This document shows positions 17,692 through 26,700 of a DNA stretch of 64,000 bases, piece after piece (the first letter of the stretch is position 1; every line of letters starts with the position of its first letter). The position numbers were made by a program, and so were the translations under genes. This DNA comes from Pseudaeromonas paramecii (GTDB taxonomy: Bacteria; Pseudomonadota; Gammaproteobacteria; Enterobacterales; Aeromonadaceae), in contig NZ_BAABFC010000014.1 in assembly GCF_039540575.1 (NCBI RefSeq), positions 62,001 to 126,000 on the forward strand, read 5' to 3'. The notes below the pieces were generated by a model. It had not been told where the DNA came from. It saw nothing but the letters and a program-made list of their open reading frames with translations, and did not search any database.

Positions 17692-18120
17692 TTACAGCAG
17701 TAGGCGACGCCCTTCGATGCAACGGCGACAGGTGGCCTGTCCGCTGACGCTGCCCATCATCTCCGGCGGCATCCGCCGGCCGCAGCAGCTACATTCGCGA
17801 AAGCTTTGCACCCGGCGATGTATGGTCTGTTCGATGAGTGCCAGCAAGGCGTCAAAGGAACCATCAGCCAAGGCAATGCAGCCCTGCAGTTGGGGTTTTT
17901 GTCGCGGCACATTGGGCAGAGGCCACTCCACCTGAGGCAAGAAGACTTCCACCCTGTCGTCCTCAAAGGTGATGATGACCTTCAAGGGATCCCCCACAAA
18001 CAGGGTGCGCACGCCATGCAGGGGACCGGGCAGCTGTCGTAACAGCCGCTGCCGCCACTGCTCCAGTTGTTCAGGCAGGGGCCCCACCGGCCCCAGCGCC
18101 CCCTTGAGACGGGATGGCAT
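17692..18120 (-). CDS. Unknown protein with C-terminal zinc-ribbon motif
   Basis: 142-residue protein. The N-terminal two-thirds have no motif I recognise (a TLFVGDPLKVIITFEDDRVEVFL strand-rich stretch near 40-62). The C-terminus has SCCGRRMPPEMMGSVSGQ followed by CRRC, giving a CxxC-x15-18-CxxC arrangement typical of a zinc ribbon or treble clef. AAGGAG before 18120 supports that start over an ATG six codons upstream. It lies between the binding-protein gene and proA on the same strand. Function unknown; DNA, RNA or protein binding is possible. Confidence 0.6.
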   Translation of the reverse strand: MPSRLKGALGPVGPLPEQLEQWRQRLLRQLPGPLHGVRTLFVGDPLKVIITFEDDRVEVFLPQVEWPLPNVPRQKPQLQGCIALADGSFDALLALIEQTIHRRVQSFRECSCCGRRMPPEMMGSVSGQATCRRCIEGRRLLL

Positions 18121-18140
18121 GCAAGCTCCTTGTTTCAATA

Positions 18141-18160
18141 ACCCTCAGCAGCGTGAGGGT
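18141..18160 (-). terminator. Possible hairpin after proA
   Basis: accctca-gcagcg-tgagggt forms a 7-bp stem ten bases after the proA stop on the minus strand, followed by TTATTG rather than a full U-run. It also overlaps the leader of the zinc-ribbon gene. Confidence 0.35.
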
Positions 18161-18170
18161 CTAGCCTTCC

Positions 18171-19430
18171 CTAGGGTCGGCACAGATAATCGGCCTGCCC
18201 CACCCACTTGTAGCTGGTCAGCTCGGTCAGCCCCATGGGGCCCCGGGCATGCAGCTTCTGGGTGGAGACGGCCACTTCGGCTCCCAGGCCAAACTGAGCG
18301 CCATCGGTAAACCGGGTGGAGGCGTTGACATACACGGCCGCCGAACCAGCCCCGTTGATGAAGCGCTCGGCATTTACCAGGCTGTTGGTCAGGATGGCAT
18401 CGGAGTGACAGGCATTGTGCGCCCGCAGGTGCGCCAGGGCCGCCTCCACATCCGCCACCAGCCGCACCCCCAGAGTCAGGCTCAGCCACTCGGTATCGAA
18501 ATCCTCCGGCCCCGCCTCCCGCAGACCATCCGCACCGGCGGCCGCCAGCGGGCCATAGGCCTTGGCGGCGGCCACCAGACTGACGCCCCGGGCATTCATC
18601 CGGGCTGCCAGCGCCGGCAGGAACCGCTCGGCCACCGCCTCGTGGACCAGCAGGGTATCCAGAGCGTTACAGGCGGAGGGGCGCTGCACCTTGGCATTGT
18701 CGATGACATCCAGGGCCCGCACCAGATCGGCACTCTCATCCACAAACAGGTGGCTGACCCCAAAACCGCCGATGATGACAGGAATGGTACTCTGCTCCTT
18801 GCACAGCTTGTGCAGGTTGGCGCCACCGCGAGGGATGATCATGTCCACATACTGATCCAGAGTCAGCAGCTGGCCCACCAGGGCCCGATCCGGGCTTTCG
18901 ATATACTGCACCGCGGCCGCCGGCAGGCCAACCTTGGCCAGGGCCGCCTGGATCACCGCCACCAGTGCCATGTTGGAGTGGAAGGTCTCGCGGCCGCCAC
19001 GCAAAATGCTGGCGTTGCCGGTCTTCAAACACAGGGCCGCGATGTCGATGGTGACGTTGGGCCGTGCCTCGTAGATGACGCCGATGACGCCGATGGGCAC
19101 CCGGCGGCGGGACAGGCGCATGCCGTTGTCCAGCACCCGGCTCTCCAGCTCGCTGCCCACGGGATCGTCCAGGCTGATGACCTTACGCACGTCCGCCACA
19201 ATACCGGCCAGCCTGGCCGGGTTAAGCAGCAGGCGATCCTGCAAGGCCTCGTTCATGCCTGTGTCCCGGGCCGCCTTGATGTCCAAGGCATTGGCCGCCA
19301 GCACCCGCTCTGCCTGGGCTTCCAGCTCGTCGGCCATGGCCGCCAGGGCCTGATTCTTCAGGGCGGTGGGGGCAACCGCCAGGGTGAAGGCCGCGTCCCG
19401 GGCCGCCTGGCCCATCGATACAAGTTCCAT
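18171..19430 (-). CDS. proA: Gamma-glutamyl phosphate reductase
   Basis: Second step of proline synthesis: NADPH reduction of gamma-glutamyl phosphate to glutamate-5-semialdehyde. The 419-residue length fits E. coli ProA (417). Visible signatures are RVPIGVIGVIYEARPNVT near 103-120 and QRPSACNALDTLLVH carrying the catalytic Cys. Tandem ATG codons at 19433 and 19430 follow TAAGGAG; I prefer 19430 for spacing. It lies seven to ten bases after proB, so the two form one operon as in other enteric-type bacteria. Confidence 0.97.
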   Translation of the reverse strand: MELVSMGQAARDAAFTLAVAPTALKNQALAAMADELEAQAERVLAANALDIKAARDTGMNEALQDRLLLNPARLAGIVADVRKVISLDDPVGSELESRVLDNGMRLSRRRVPIGVIGVIYEARPNVTIDIAALCLKTGNASILRGGRETFHSNMALVAVIQAALAKVGLPAAAVQYIESPDRALVGQLLTLDQYVDMIIPRGGANLHKLCKEQSTIPVIIGGFGVSHLFVDESADLVRALDVIDNAKVQRPSACNALDTLLVHEAVAERFLPALAARMNARGVSLVAAAKAYGPLAAAGADGLREAGPEDFDTEWLSLTLGVRLVADVEAALAHLRAHNACHSDAILTNSLVNAERFINGAGSAAVYVNASTRFTDGAQFGLGAEVAVSTQKLHARGPMGLTELTSYKWVGQADYLCRP

Positions 19431-19440
19431 CATCAACTCC

Positions 19441-20544
19441 TTACAGCAACACCATGTCATCACGGTGGATGGCCACCGGGCCGTATCCATAGCCCAGACA
19501 AGCCTCGATTTCATCAGAGTGGCGACCGGTGATCCGTTGCAGATCCTCGGACGCATAGCGACAGATGCCGCGGGCCAGCTCACGGCCATCCCGGTTGACG
19601 ATGCGTACCGCCTCGCCCCGTTCAAACTGGCCCTTGAGCGCCACTATGCCCTTGGGCAGCAGGCTGGAGCCCTTGGTGCGCACCGCCCGCTCGGCGCCTT
19701 CGTCGATGACGATCTCGCCATGGGGCGGGGGGCCGGCCAGGATCCAGCTCTTGCGACTCTCCAACGGGGTGGCAATGGCGGGGAAGCGGGTGCCGACCCG
19801 CTCGCCCTTGGCCAACCGGCCGATGACTTCCGGCAGCTGGCCGGTGGCGATCACCACCTCGATACCGGCACGGCGGGCCACGTCGGCTGCCTGCAGCTTG
19901 GTGGCCATGCCGCCGGTGCCCAGGCCGCTGACGCTATCCCCCGCCAGCTTGCGCAGGGTGTCGTCTATGGTCTGCACCTCTTCGATCAGTTGGGCATCCG
20001 GGTTGGATCTGGGATCGGCGGTAAACAGCCCCCGCTGATCGGTCAGCAGGATCAGCAGATCCGCATCCGCCAGGATGGCGGCGCGGGCCGAGAGGTTGTC
20101 GTTATCCCCCACCTTGATCTCGGCGGTGGCCACGGCGTCGTTTTCGTTGATCACCGGAATGATGCGGTGATGCAGCAGGGTATGCATGGTATCCCGGGCA
20201 TTGAGGAAGCGCTCTCTGTCCTCCAGATCCGCCCGCGTCAGCAGCATCTGACCCACATGCAGGTTGTAGATGCCAAACAGACTCTGCCAGATCTGCAGCA
20301 GGTGGCTCTGCCCCACGGCGGCCAGCATCTGCTTGTGGGGCATGGTGGCGGGCAGCTTGGGATGCCCCAGTGCCTCGCGACCGGCGGCCACGGCACCCGA
20401 AGTCACCACGACGATATGGTGGCCTTGGCGATGCAGGGCGGCACACTGGCGAACCAGCTCCACCATGTGGGCGCGATCAATGCGATTGGTGCCGCCGGTG
20501 AGGATGCTGGTCCCCAACTTGACGACAATGGTCTTCTTGTCCAT
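19441..20544 (-). CDS. proB: Glutamate 5-kinase
   Basis: First step of proline synthesis: phosphorylation of glutamate, normally feedback-inhibited by proline. An amino acid kinase domain (VVKLGTSILTGG at the N-terminus, MATKLQAADVARRAG further on) is followed by a C-terminal PUA domain (about 275-367, from EIVIDEGAERAV). The ATG at 20544 gives 367 residues, the same as E. coli ProB; a GTG four codons earlier is possible. No strong ribosome site is seen. A TATAAA box lies about 28 bases upstream on this strand and could be the -10 element of a proBA promoter. Confidence 0.97.
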   Translation of the reverse strand: MDKKTIVVKLGTSILTGGTNRIDRAHMVELVRQCAALHRQGHHIVVVTSGAVAAGREALGHPKLPATMPHKQMLAAVGQSHLLQIWQSLFGIYNLHVGQMLLTRADLEDRERFLNARDTMHTLLHHRIIPVINENDAVATAEIKVGDNDNLSARAAILADADLLILLTDQRGLFTADPRSNPDAQLIEEVQTIDDTLRKLAGDSVSGLGTGGMATKLQAADVARRAGIEVVIATGQLPEVIGRLAKGERVGTRFPAIATPLESRKSWILAGPPPHGEIVIDEGAERAVRTKGSSLLPKGIVALKGQFERGEAVRIVNRDGRELARGICRYASEDLQRITGRHSDEIEACLGYGYGPVAIHRDDMVLL

Positions 20545-20649
20545 CGAAAATACCACGGAATACGGAGTGCCTCTTTATACCGAGGCAACTGGCAGGCTGC
20601 AATGGGATTTTGGCCGGCCGCCCCTGGGGACGACCGGGTCATGGCGGGC

Positions 20650-21060
20650 TCAGGCTGGTTCGGCGCTGGGTTGCTCATCCGGCTGACTGGCCGGCGCGGG
20701 GCGGCTCTCCACCAGTGCCATCTGCCACTTGGTCAGCAGCGCCTCCAGGCGACCGAGAAACTGCTGGCGACTGGCGCCCAGGGCCGCTTTATGCTTGGCC
20801 GGCGGGGTACAGGCCTCCCAGATCCCTTCCTTACTGAACAGGCCAAACTCACTCTTCATGGCAAAACCGCTGTCGCATGGGGTGAGCTCCAGCCACCAGC
20901 CCCAGAACTCCCGCAACTCGGGCTCATGCTTGAGGTTGAGGCACACTTCCAGACAATCAAAGAAATAACGCTGGCTGTCACTCTGTTCGGGACGCAGGTA
21001 AGGACCCAGTTGCATGAAGGCATCCTGGGTGTGTCTTCCATTGGGGTGCATTGCTGACAT
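20650..21060 (-). CDS. crl: Sigma factor-binding protein Crl
   Basis: Small cytoplasmic protein that helps the stationary-phase sigma factor RpoS bind core RNA polymerase. The 136-residue length and the RYFFDCLEVCLNLK and EFWGWWLEL blocks match E. coli Crl (RFFFDCLAVCVNVK, EFWGWWMEL). GGAGGAG directly precedes the ATG at 21060. It lies between frsA and proB in the order known from E. coli and Vibrio. Its presence implies an RpoS-dependent programme in this organism. Confidence 0.93.
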   Translation of the reverse strand: MSAMHPNGRHTQDAFMQLGPYLRPEQSDSQRYFFDCLEVCLNLKHEPELREFWGWWLELTPCDSGFAMKSEFGLFSKEGIWEACTPPAKHKAALGASRQQFLGRLEALLTKWQMALVESRPAPASQPDEQPSAEPA

Positions 21061-21108
21061 GTCTCCTCCACGGGCCACAGATGGTCAATTCCGTGGCCAG
21101 TGTACCCG

Positions 21109-22377
21109 TCAAAGATGGAAGTGAAGTTTCAGCCAGTCACAAGTTTCACTCAAGGCCTTCTCAAACACCTCCTTCATCGGCAGTTTGTCCATCACCACCG
21201 CCTTGCCGTAATGGCTGGAGGAGGCCAGGGTACGGATATCCGACTCGGGGCAGATGAAGTCCTGCTTATGGCCGATGCTGAGAATAGGCACCCGGGTGCG
21301 GGTCACCCCCACCAGTCCCTGGCGCTTGAGGGAGAATACCTGACACTGGGTCTGCAGATTCGCCCAGTTGGCCGCATCCTCCCCCAGCCGATTGGCCAGG
21401 CTGGCCCGCATCATGGGGGGGGAACGGTTGAACAGCGCCGGATCCATGAAGTACTGGTTGAGGCCGGGCCCGATACACACCGCCAACTTGAGGTGCGCCG
21501 GCTCCAGGTAGGCCAGGCGGGCCGCAATATTGCCCGCCAGACGAAAGCCCACCATGCCGATGCGCTGGCTATCCACCCAGGGCAGATCCTTGATGTGATG
21601 CAGCACCGCCTGGTGCAGACGGCTGGAGTCCTGCACCAGGGGCCAATGGCTGGCATAGCCGATGCCGGGCATGTCCAGCGACAACATGCCGATGCCCAAG
21701 GGCTTCAGGTACTCCTTGAAGAAGCGGTAGAAGTCCATCTGTAGGCTGTCGATGCTGCCACTGACCATGACGATGGGCACTGGCCTGTCCTCCACCGGCA
21801 GGTGCAGGTAACCCAGGATCTCCTTGCCGCGAAACGGCACCTTGATGAGTTTGAGCGGCACCTTGAGCAGACGCCCCGCCTCCCGATAGGCCTGATTGGC
21901 CAGCAACTGAGCCTGCTCGGCCAATTCATCCCCCTTGAGATGGGGATAGCTGGCGATGGAGTAGTAGCGTGTGGCCTTGAGATAGGCCTCGCGGGCCGCG
22001 CGACGCTCGCCGACCCGCTCGAGCTCCTTGCCCAGCTTCTGGTACTGGCCGGCGGTCTGACTCCATTCGTATATCCAGTTGCCCGGCAGATAACCCTGCA
22101 CCGTATCCAGCAGCTGATCATGGGTGCGCTTGGCATCCGAGTTGGCGATGCGCGCCAATATCTCCTCTATCTCGATGGGCTCGGCGCCCTGCCAAATCCA
22201 GAAGGCTCGCCGCAGCAGCCGGTACCAGGCGCTGGAACAGAGGCCCTCGATGAGCACCTGCTCCCCCGGACTGACACACAGCGGTTCGGCCGAGTTGGAA
22301 ATCATGGAGGTTTCCTGGATCTTGCGCTGATGGCTGAACAGCTTCTCGCTGAGGTTAAGGATTTCAGGCTCGGACAT
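21109..22377 (-). CDS. frsA: FrsA-family alpha/beta hydrolase-like protein
   Basis: 422-residue member of the FrsA (YafA) family, originally tied to glucose-specific enzyme IIA and the fermentation-respiration balance. The C-terminal half has an alpha/beta-hydrolase layout (PIVMVSGSIDSLQMD, MLSLDMPGIGYAS, and a terminal SIGHKQDFICPESD). The nucleophile elbow reads GMVGFRLAGN, so the usual G-x-S-x-G serine is absent; as I recall, this is a family trait. It sits between gpt and crl, as in E. coli. No strong ribosome site is visible before 22377. Catalytic activity is debated for this family. Confidence 0.88.
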   Translation of the reverse strand: MSEPEILNLSEKLFSHQRKIQETSMISNSAEPLCVSPGEQVLIEGLCSSAWYRLLRRAFWIWQGAEPIEIEEILARIANSDAKRTHDQLLDTVQGYLPGNWIYEWSQTAGQYQKLGKELERVGERRAAREAYLKATRYYSIASYPHLKGDELAEQAQLLANQAYREAGRLLKVPLKLIKVPFRGKEILGYLHLPVEDRPVPIVMVSGSIDSLQMDFYRFFKEYLKPLGIGMLSLDMPGIGYASHWPLVQDSSRLHQAVLHHIKDLPWVDSQRIGMVGFRLAGNIAARLAYLEPAHLKLAVCIGPGLNQYFMDPALFNRSPPMMRASLANRLGEDAANWANLQTQCQVFSLKRQGLVGVTRTRVPILSIGHKQDFICPESDIRTLASSSHYGKAVVMDKLPMKEVFEKALSETCDWLKLHFHL

Positions 22378-22433
22378 GGCTAACGGCGGAATGCTAAGGA
22401 AGGGATTTCTTATGATGGGCAGATTGCGGCAAA

Positions 22434-22461
22434 AAGAAAAGGCTCCTCGAGGGAGCCTTTG
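22434..22461 (-). terminator. Intrinsic terminator after gpt
   Basis: On the minus strand aaaggctccc-tcga-ggagcctttt is followed by CTTTTT. It lies four bases after the gpt stop and separates gpt from frsA, so these are probably separate transcripts. Confidence 0.85.
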
Positions 22462-22464
22462 TCA

Positions 22465-22935
22465 TCATTCGGCGCCTTCGTCACACAGTGGCGCCACGAA
22501 GGAGAGGGCCATGTCCCAGGGTTGTTCGATCCAGGTGTCCTGCGGAATGGACACCTCGAAATCATCCACCAGGGCCTCGCCCTTGGGCTTGGCGAAGATG
22601 GTGATGAACTTGCCCTTGGGATAAAGCTCGCGGATCACCTTGGCGGTGTTGCCGCTGTCCACCAGATCGTCGACGATGAGGAAACCTTCCCCGTCACCCT
22701 CTACCTTCTTGAGCACATGCAGATCGCGCTGGTTGTCGTGGTCATAGCTGGAGATGCAGATGGTATCGACAAAGCGAATCCCCAACTCCCGGGCCATCAG
22801 GGCAGCAGGCACCAGGCCACCGCGACTAACGGCGATGATCCCCTTCCACTGCTCGGCCGGCATTTGACGACGAGCCAGACGACGGGCCTCGCGTTGCAGG
22901 TTGTCCCAGGATACGTAGAATTTTTTGTTGCCCAT
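22465..22935 (-). CDS. gpt: Xanthine-guanine phosphoribosyltransferase
   Basis: Purine salvage enzyme converting guanine, xanthine or hypoxanthine plus PRPP to the nucleotide. 156 residues, against 152 in E. coli, and nearly colinear: SRGGLVPAALMARELGIR, CISSYDHDNQRDL, the PRPP-binding FLIVDDLVDSGNTA, and IPQDTWIEQPWDM. I chose the ATG at 22935 by alignment with the E. coli start; the open frame extends ten codons further and no clear ribosome site decides. A purine permease gene lies upstream on the same strand, so uptake and salvage are neighbours. Confidence 0.97.
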   Translation of the reverse strand: MGNKKFYVSWDNLQREARRLARRQMPAEQWKGIIAVSRGGLVPAALMARELGIRFVDTICISSYDHDNQRDLHVLKKVEGDGEGFLIVDDLVDSGNTAKVIRELYPKGKFITIFAKPKGEALVDDFEVSIPQDTWIEQPWDMALSFVAPLCDEGAE

Positions 22936-23324
22936 GATGAACTCAACCATTTTCAAATTAATCATATGCTTGCCGTGCCATTACCTGCCACGGACAAACC
23001 GTCTTACCACAGGTTCCCCCCGCTGAACTTATAGCAAAAGCCGGACCAGTCAGTAGTCGCTGGTCGCAAAGTTCTCGGGGGCGGGAGAAGAGAACATAGT
23101 GCAGGCCAAACCGCGAAGGACACGAGGAGGCATACGCTAAAGGCCGGCGATTTTACCGTCATTACCGGCAAAAGGCGATGCGATTGTCGGCAAATTCGCC
23201 AAATCATCTGTCATACCCACCAATAGATCGCAGGTTGGCAGTGAACAAACGGGGCGGCATCCCGGATACCGCCCCGTCAGGCCGCCTTGCGGCGGGCAAA
23301 GGTCCACCCTAGGTGGCCCCTGGA
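22936..23324. other. Intergenic region between the purine permease and gpt
   Basis: 389 bases without a convincing gene. It holds the permease terminator at its right end and presumably the gpt promoter at its left end (a TATGAT element lies just before gpt on the minus strand). An inverted repeat GACCAG-(10)-CTGGTC (23045-23066) of unknown role is visible. I see no tRNA or known RNA family. Confidence 0.5.
23248..23278 (-). terminator. Intrinsic terminator after the purine permease gene
   Basis: On the minus strand acggggcggtatcc-ggg-atgccgccccgt, a long GC stem with one mismatch, is followed by TTTGTTC. It lies 47 bases after the permease stop codon. Confidence 0.8.
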
Positions 23325-24623
23325 TCAATGCACGCTAAAGAACACTATGTGCGCCAGGAACAGCGCCGCCAGCACCCAGACGCTGACACTCACCTCTTTG
23401 GCGCGACCGCTCAGCAGCTTGATGGCGGCATAGCTGACAAAGCCCAATTCGATGCCGTGGGCGATGGAGAAGGAGAGCGGCATCATCAGGGCCACCACGG
23501 CCACGGGGGCCGCTTCGGTCAGATCGCCCCACTTCACCTTGGCCAGGGAGGACATCATCAGGATGGCCACGTAGAACAGGGCTCCTGCGGTAGCGTAGGC
23601 CGGGACCATGCCCGCCAGCGGCGCGAAGAACAGCGCCAGCAGGAACAACACCCCAACGGTAATGGCGGTCATACCGGTACGGCCACCGGCAGCCACGCCG
23701 GAGGCGCTCTCGATGTAACTGGTAGTAGAAGAAGTCCCCAGGGCCGCACCGGCCACGGTGGACAGCGCATCAGACACCAGCGCCTTGCCCAGACGGGGCA
23801 GACGGCCTTGGCTATCCAGCATGCCGGCCTTGTCGGCCACGGCGATCAGGGTGCCAGAGGTATCAAACAGGATGACGAACAAGAAGGCGAAGATGACAGA
23901 GATCATGCCGACATTCATGGCGCCCATGATATCCATCTTCAGCAGGGTCGGGGCTATGCTGGGCGGAGCGGAAACCAGGCCATGATACTGCACATCGCCC
24001 AGCGCCAGACCGATCAGAGTCACCGCCAGGATGGCGTACAGCACGGCACCCTTGATGTTGCGGTGGGCCATGGCAATGATCAGGATGAAACCCAGCACGG
24101 CCAGGGCCGGCTGCAGCGCCGTCATATCACCCAGACCCACCAGGGTAGCCGGATTGTCTACCACGATGCCGGCATTCTTCAGGGCGATCAGGCCCAGGAA
24201 CAGACCGATACCGGCCCCGATCCCCAGACGCAAGGCCTCAGGAATGGAGTTGACGATCCACTCCCGCACCTTGAACAGGCTCAATGCCAGGAAGGCGACC
24301 CCGGACAGGAACACGGCCCCCAGGGCCACTTCCCAGCTGTAGCCCAAGCCCTTCACCACGGTGAAGGTGAAGAAGGCATTGAGACCCATCCCTGGGGCCT
24401 GAGCCACCGGATAGTTGGCATACAACCCCATGATGAAGCAACCGAAGGCCGCCGCCAGACAGGTGGCCACAAACACGGCGCCCTGATCCATGCCGGTCAT
24501 GGACAGTATGCTGGGGTTAACAAAGATGATGTAGGCCATGGTCAGGAAGGTGGTGATCCCTGCCAGTATCTCGGTGCGAACAGTGGTGTTGTGTTCGCTG
24601 AGCTTGAACAGTTTTTCTAACAT
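23325..24623 (-). CDS. NCS2/AzgA-type purine base permease
   Basis: 432-residue inner-membrane proton symporter with about 12-14 membrane segments, belonging to the adenine/guanine/hypoxanthine branch (AdeP/GhxP-like). Signatures include EILAGITTFLTMAYIIFVNP at the N-terminus, APGMGLNAFFTFTVV, and GTSSTTSYIESASGVAAGGRTG. The ATG at 24623 follows AAGGAACC and matches the usual start of the family; the frame is open for 47 more codons. Its place beside gpt suggests guanine or hypoxanthine uptake for salvage. The exact base cannot be told from sequence. Confidence 0.9.
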   Translation of the reverse strand: MLEKLFKLSEHNTTVRTEILAGITTFLTMAYIIFVNPSILSMTGMDQGAVFVATCLAAAFGCFIMGLYANYPVAQAPGMGLNAFFTFTVVKGLGYSWEVALGAVFLSGVAFLALSLFKVREWIVNSIPEALRLGIGAGIGLFLGLIALKNAGIVVDNPATLVGLGDMTALQPALAVLGFILIIAMAHRNIKGAVLYAILAVTLIGLALGDVQYHGLVSAPPSIAPTLLKMDIMGAMNVGMISVIFAFLFVILFDTSGTLIAVADKAGMLDSQGRLPRLGKALVSDALSTVAGAALGTSSTTSYIESASGVAAGGRTGMTAITVGVLFLLALFFAPLAGMVPAYATAGALFYVAILMMSSLAKVKWGDLTEAAPVAVVALMMPLSFSIAHGIELGFVSYAAIKLLSGRAKEVSVSVWVLAALFLAHIVFFSVH

Positions 24624-25227
24624 GGGTTCTCGGTTCCTTGGAGAGTTAATTTTCCCTTCTCCGCTCGACCCTCCTGCTCTAATCCCGAGGGACAAGACGG
24701 ATGCCGCTGCCCGAATGCCAGCCAAAGGCCGTTGATCCGGTGAGTTAGCCAGAAAACAAAACAAGCCCCCAAAAAGTGGCGGCCGATTCGGAGAGGAGCG
24801 CTAAAATTTCGCGCAATTATAGAGAGGCACCTTGGCATTTACTAGCCTGAACGGCAGGTAGAAAACGTTATCATGCGGTAAAAAAACGATCGCTTTGCCA
24901 CTTTCCCATTCATTGGGCAAATTTGACTCCTTTGTCAGAAATGGGGCCCATCGGCGGGGCGACATGGCCGCAAAAATCCAGGTGTCAAACGAGATTAGAC
25001 TCCGTTAAGCCCCTCCCTGTTCGAGCATCAGCACAGCCATCTTAATTTATGAGTTGAAACTGCAGTTATCACTGCAAATAGGATTTCATGCTTTTTTTCA
25101 TGACTGAAATATCCAAATAACGCAGCGGATTCTGGCGTTGGTGTTCAAGGGCTGACACCCAGAATCCTTCTCGCTATGATGCAGCCAGATCACCACTTTG
25201 CCGACTGTGCCAGCCTAAGGAGCCAGC
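24624..25227. other. Divergent promoter region between the purine permease and pepD
   Basis: About 600 bases with no credible coding frame, and AT-richer than its surroundings. It must hold the promoters of the permease (-) and pepD (+). Visible elements are a PurR-like palindrome near 24861, an inverted repeat GCAGT-tatc-ACTGC (about 25062-25075), and an imperfect inverted repeat around a T-run near 25080-25115. I could not match it to a known riboswitch. Confidence 0.5.
24861..24872. promoter_or_regulatory. Candidate PurR-type operator upstream of the purine permease
   Basis: GAAAACGTTATC is a near-palindrome around AACGTT with one mismatch. It resembles the core of the PurR operator (GCAAACGTTTGC in E. 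coli) and lies about 240 bases upstream of the permease start, which makes purine repression plausible. It is only a pattern match. Confidence 0.3.
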
Positions 25228-26685
25228 GTGACCAGCCTTACCCAACTTCAACCCAATGGCCTGTGGCGTTTTTTCGCCCAGTTCTGCGCCATTCCTCACC
25301 CTTCCAAGCACGAAGCGGCCCTCAGCCAGTGGATCCAGACCTGGGCCCGCGAGCAGGGTTTGCCGGTGGTGGTGGATCAGGTTGGCAACCTTATCATCAA
25401 GAAGCCGGCCACCCCGGGCATGGAAGATCGCAAGGGCGTGATACTGCAGGCCCACATCGACATGGTGCCCCAGGCCAACGCCGATACACAGCACGACTTC
25501 ACCAAGGACCCCATTGATGCATATGTGGACGGCGAATGGGTTCGTGCCAGAGGGACGACCCTAGGGGCGGATAACGGCATCGGCGCCGCCGCCTGCCTGG
25601 CGGTGCTGGCGGATCGCCATATCAAGCATGGGCCCATTGAGGTGCTGCTGACGATAGATGAAGAGGCCGGCATGACGGGCGCCAAGGGACTGCAGCCCGG
25701 TCTGTTGGAAGGCGAGATATTGCTGAACACAGACTCCGAACAGGACGGCGAGGTCTACATGGGCTGTGCCGGCGGGGTCGATGCCTTGTTGCGCTTTGCC
25801 TACGCCGCCGAGCCGGTGCCCGCGGAACATCAGGCCTGGGAGATCAAGCTCAGCGGTTTGCGAGGCGGCCACTCCGGCGTCAACATCCACCAGGGGCGCG
25901 GCAATGCCAACAAGCTGCTGGCTCGTCTGTTGGAGAGCCTGAGTCACGAACTGCCGTTGCGTCTGGCCGAACTCAGTGGCGGCACCTTACGCAATGCCAT
26001 TCCGCGGGAAGCACGTGCCCTGCTGCTGTTGCCCAGCCAACACGCGGATGCCCTGGCAGCGGCCCTGACCCGGTTAAGTGCGCCGCTCAAGACGGAACTG
26101 GCCGCCATCGACAGCAAGCTGGGATTCAGCCTGACTCAAGCTCCCCTGCCAAGCCGTTGCCTAAACCAGGCGGCTCAGCAACGACTGCTGGATGCCTTGC
26201 TGGCCTGCCCCAACGGCGTCATCCGTATGAGCGATGCGATTGCCGGTGTGGTGGAAACCTCCACCAACTTGGGCGTCATCAGCACCCAGGACGATGCCAT
26301 TCAGGTGCAGTGCCTGATCCGCTCGCTGAACGAGACCGGTCGCCAGCACGTGGAGCAGATGACCCAGGCGGTGGCCAATCTGGCGGGTGCCGAGTGCCAG
26401 TTCAGCGGTCATTACCCCGGCTGGACGCCGGATCCCGCCTCGCCCATCATGCGGCTGCTGCGCGAGACCCATAAGGAGTTGTTCACCTCCGACCCCAAGA
26501 TCATGGTGATCCACGCCGGCCTTGAATGCGGTCTGTTCCAGCCGGCCTACCCCCACTGGGATATGGTCTCCTTCGGCCCCACCATTCAGGGTGCCCACTC
26601 GCCGGACGAGCGGGTGCATATTCCGGCGGTACACCGTTTCTGGCAGCTGCTCATCCGTCTACTGGAACAGATCCCCAGCCGCTGA
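25228..26685 (+). CDS. pepD: Aminoacyl-histidine dipeptidase (peptidase D)
   Basis: Cytoplasmic metallopeptidase (M20 family) that splits dipeptides such as Xaa-His. The 485-residue length equals that of E. coli PepD and the sequence is nearly colinear. Metal-binding landmarks are LQAHIDMVPQ (His and Asp near 80-82), GTTLGADNGIG (Asp near 115-120), TIDEEAGMTGA (Glu-Glu near 145-150) and the C-terminal GPTIQGAHSPDE. The start codon is GTG at 25228, fixed by TAAGGAG five bases upstream. It converges on dinB with a 15-base gap and no visible terminator. Confidence 0.97.
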   Translation: MTSLTQLQPNGLWRFFAQFCAIPHPSKHEAALSQWIQTWAREQGLPVVVDQVGNLIIKKPATPGMEDRKGVILQAHIDMVPQANADTQHDFTKDPIDAYVDGEWVRARGTTLGADNGIGAAACLAVLADRHIKHGPIEVLLTIDEEAGMTGAKGLQPGLLEGEILLNTDSEQDGEVYMGCAGGVDALLRFAYAAEPVPAEHQAWEIKLSGLRGGHSGVNIHQGRGNANKLLARLLESLSHELPLRLAELSGGTLRNAIPREARALLLLPSQHADALAAALTRLSAPLKTELAAIDSKLGFSLTQAPLPSRCLNQAAQQRLLDALLACPNGVIRMSDAIAGVVETSTNLGVISTQDDAIQVQCLIRSLNETGRQHVEQMTQAVANLAGAECQFSGHYPGWTPDPASPIMRLLRETHKELFTSDPKIMVIHAGLECGLFQPAYPHWDMVSFGPTIQGAHSPDERVHIPAVHRFWQLLIRLLEQIPSR

Positions 26686-26700
26686 CGCCCAGGCCTATGG

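Noticed and set aside
19366..21057. 563-codon open frame antisense to proB, proA and crl
   Set aside because: The opposite strand carries three clear, conserved genes; the frame has no recognisable domain.
23044..23067. GACCAG/CTGGTC inverted repeat as a small RNA
   Set aside because: Only six paired bases with a ten-base loop and no terminator or promoter pattern to support an RNA gene.
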